NCBI RefSeq assembly: GCF_001528745.1
Contig: NZ_BCNS01000121.1
Coordinates: 1 to 36,161 of the forward strand
Direction of reading: 5' to 3'
Length of the DNA: 36,161 bases
From: Marinobacterium profundum
GTDB taxonomy: Bacteria; Pseudomonadota; Gammaproteobacteria; Pseudomonadales; Balneatricaceae
Below the pieces are notes generated by a model that was given only the letters and a program-made list of their open reading frames with translations, ran no database searches and was not told the origin of the DNA. This document shows positions 36,083 through 36,161 of the stretch, one piece after another. Positions within the stretch are counted from its first letter, which is position 1, and each line of letters begins with the position of its first letter. A program made the translations under genes and the position numbers.

Positions 36083-36108
36083 GTCGGGTTAGCGCAGCGT
36101 AACCCGAC
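36083..36108. repeat. Palindromic intergenic repeat
   Basis: GTCGGGTTA (36083-36091), loop GCGCAGCG, TAACCCGAC (36100-36108): a 9-bp perfect stem, in a sequence that recurs in intergenic regions of many proteobacteria. No gene is seen from here to the window end. Confidence 0.7.
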
Positions 36109-36161
36109 GGGGGCCATGTACATCCCGCTAGGAGTTTGTCCGATAATGCTGGCCGTAGCGA

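Overview
The window looks like a chromosomal segment of a GC-rich marine gammaproteobacterium of the Oceanospirillales/Pseudomonadales type (Marinobacterium-like is a guess; the genus cannot be fixed by eye). The slmA-argB-dut-coaBC / radC-rpmB-rpmG neighbourhood is typical of that group, and phhA/phhB, a LapA-type adhesin, a TRAP transporter and thiamin salvage genes agree with it. No tRNA, rRNA, CRISPR array or intact transposase was found. Both ends of the window lie in repeated sequence (a tandem gene-fragment repeat on the left, REP-like palindromes on the right), as expected of a contig broken at repeats.

Layout. 1-408: tandem chimeric fragments of a TauE/SafE-type permease. 409-3785 (minus): slmA, argB, dut, coaBC. 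3786-5401: an intergenic heptanucleotide repeat, then radC, rpmB and rpmG. 5896-10155: a 1419-residue LapA/RTX-like surface adhesin with a doubled retention module and a TAAG motif. 10233-12072: phhB and phhA (phenylalanine hydroxylation) with a divergent Lrp/AsnC regulator. 12090-14586: a MocR/PdxR-type regulator divergent from an EamA exporter. 14674-16626: mutM, a MITE-like element, and an alpha/beta hydrolase. 16631-18300: four phased PhoB boxes in front of a PAP2 phosphatase and a glycosyltransferase. 18301-19050: mostly non-coding, holding a strong candidate Csr/Rsm-type regulatory RNA on the minus strand. 19017-26302: a TPP-riboswitch-led thiamin operon, thiD-thiZ-(chimera)-thiX-thiY-tenA-tenA-thiC. 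26342-34506: a catabolic cluster of an RpiR regulator, RidA, a three-part TRAP transporter, an M81 (MlrC-like) protein, a D-threonine-aldolase/DSD1-type PLP enzyme and a frameshifted PfkB sugar kinase. 34559-36161: a DUF3108 protein, a small exported protein behind an OmpR-type direct repeat, and terminal repeats.

How the genes work together. The thi operon combines uptake of an aminopyrimidine precursor (ThiXYZ), its salvage (two TenA paralogues), de novo pyrimidine synthesis (ThiC) and pyrimidine phosphorylation (ThiD), all behind one riboswitch. The RpiR cluster looks like uptake plus breakdown of an acidic amino-sugar or D-amino-acid compound to a keto-sugar acid for phosphorylation. The PhoB-controlled phosphatase/glycosyltransferase pair suggests envelope-lipid change under phosphate limitation.

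The most notable signals are the unannotated GGA-rich sRNA, the PhoB-PAP2-glycosyltransferase operon, and three separate gene-end duplications (slmA/tauE, thiZ/thiX and thiC). Two of these leave a short chimeric ORF tied by ATGA overlaps. They look like recombination scars, but an assembly artefact has to be excluded.
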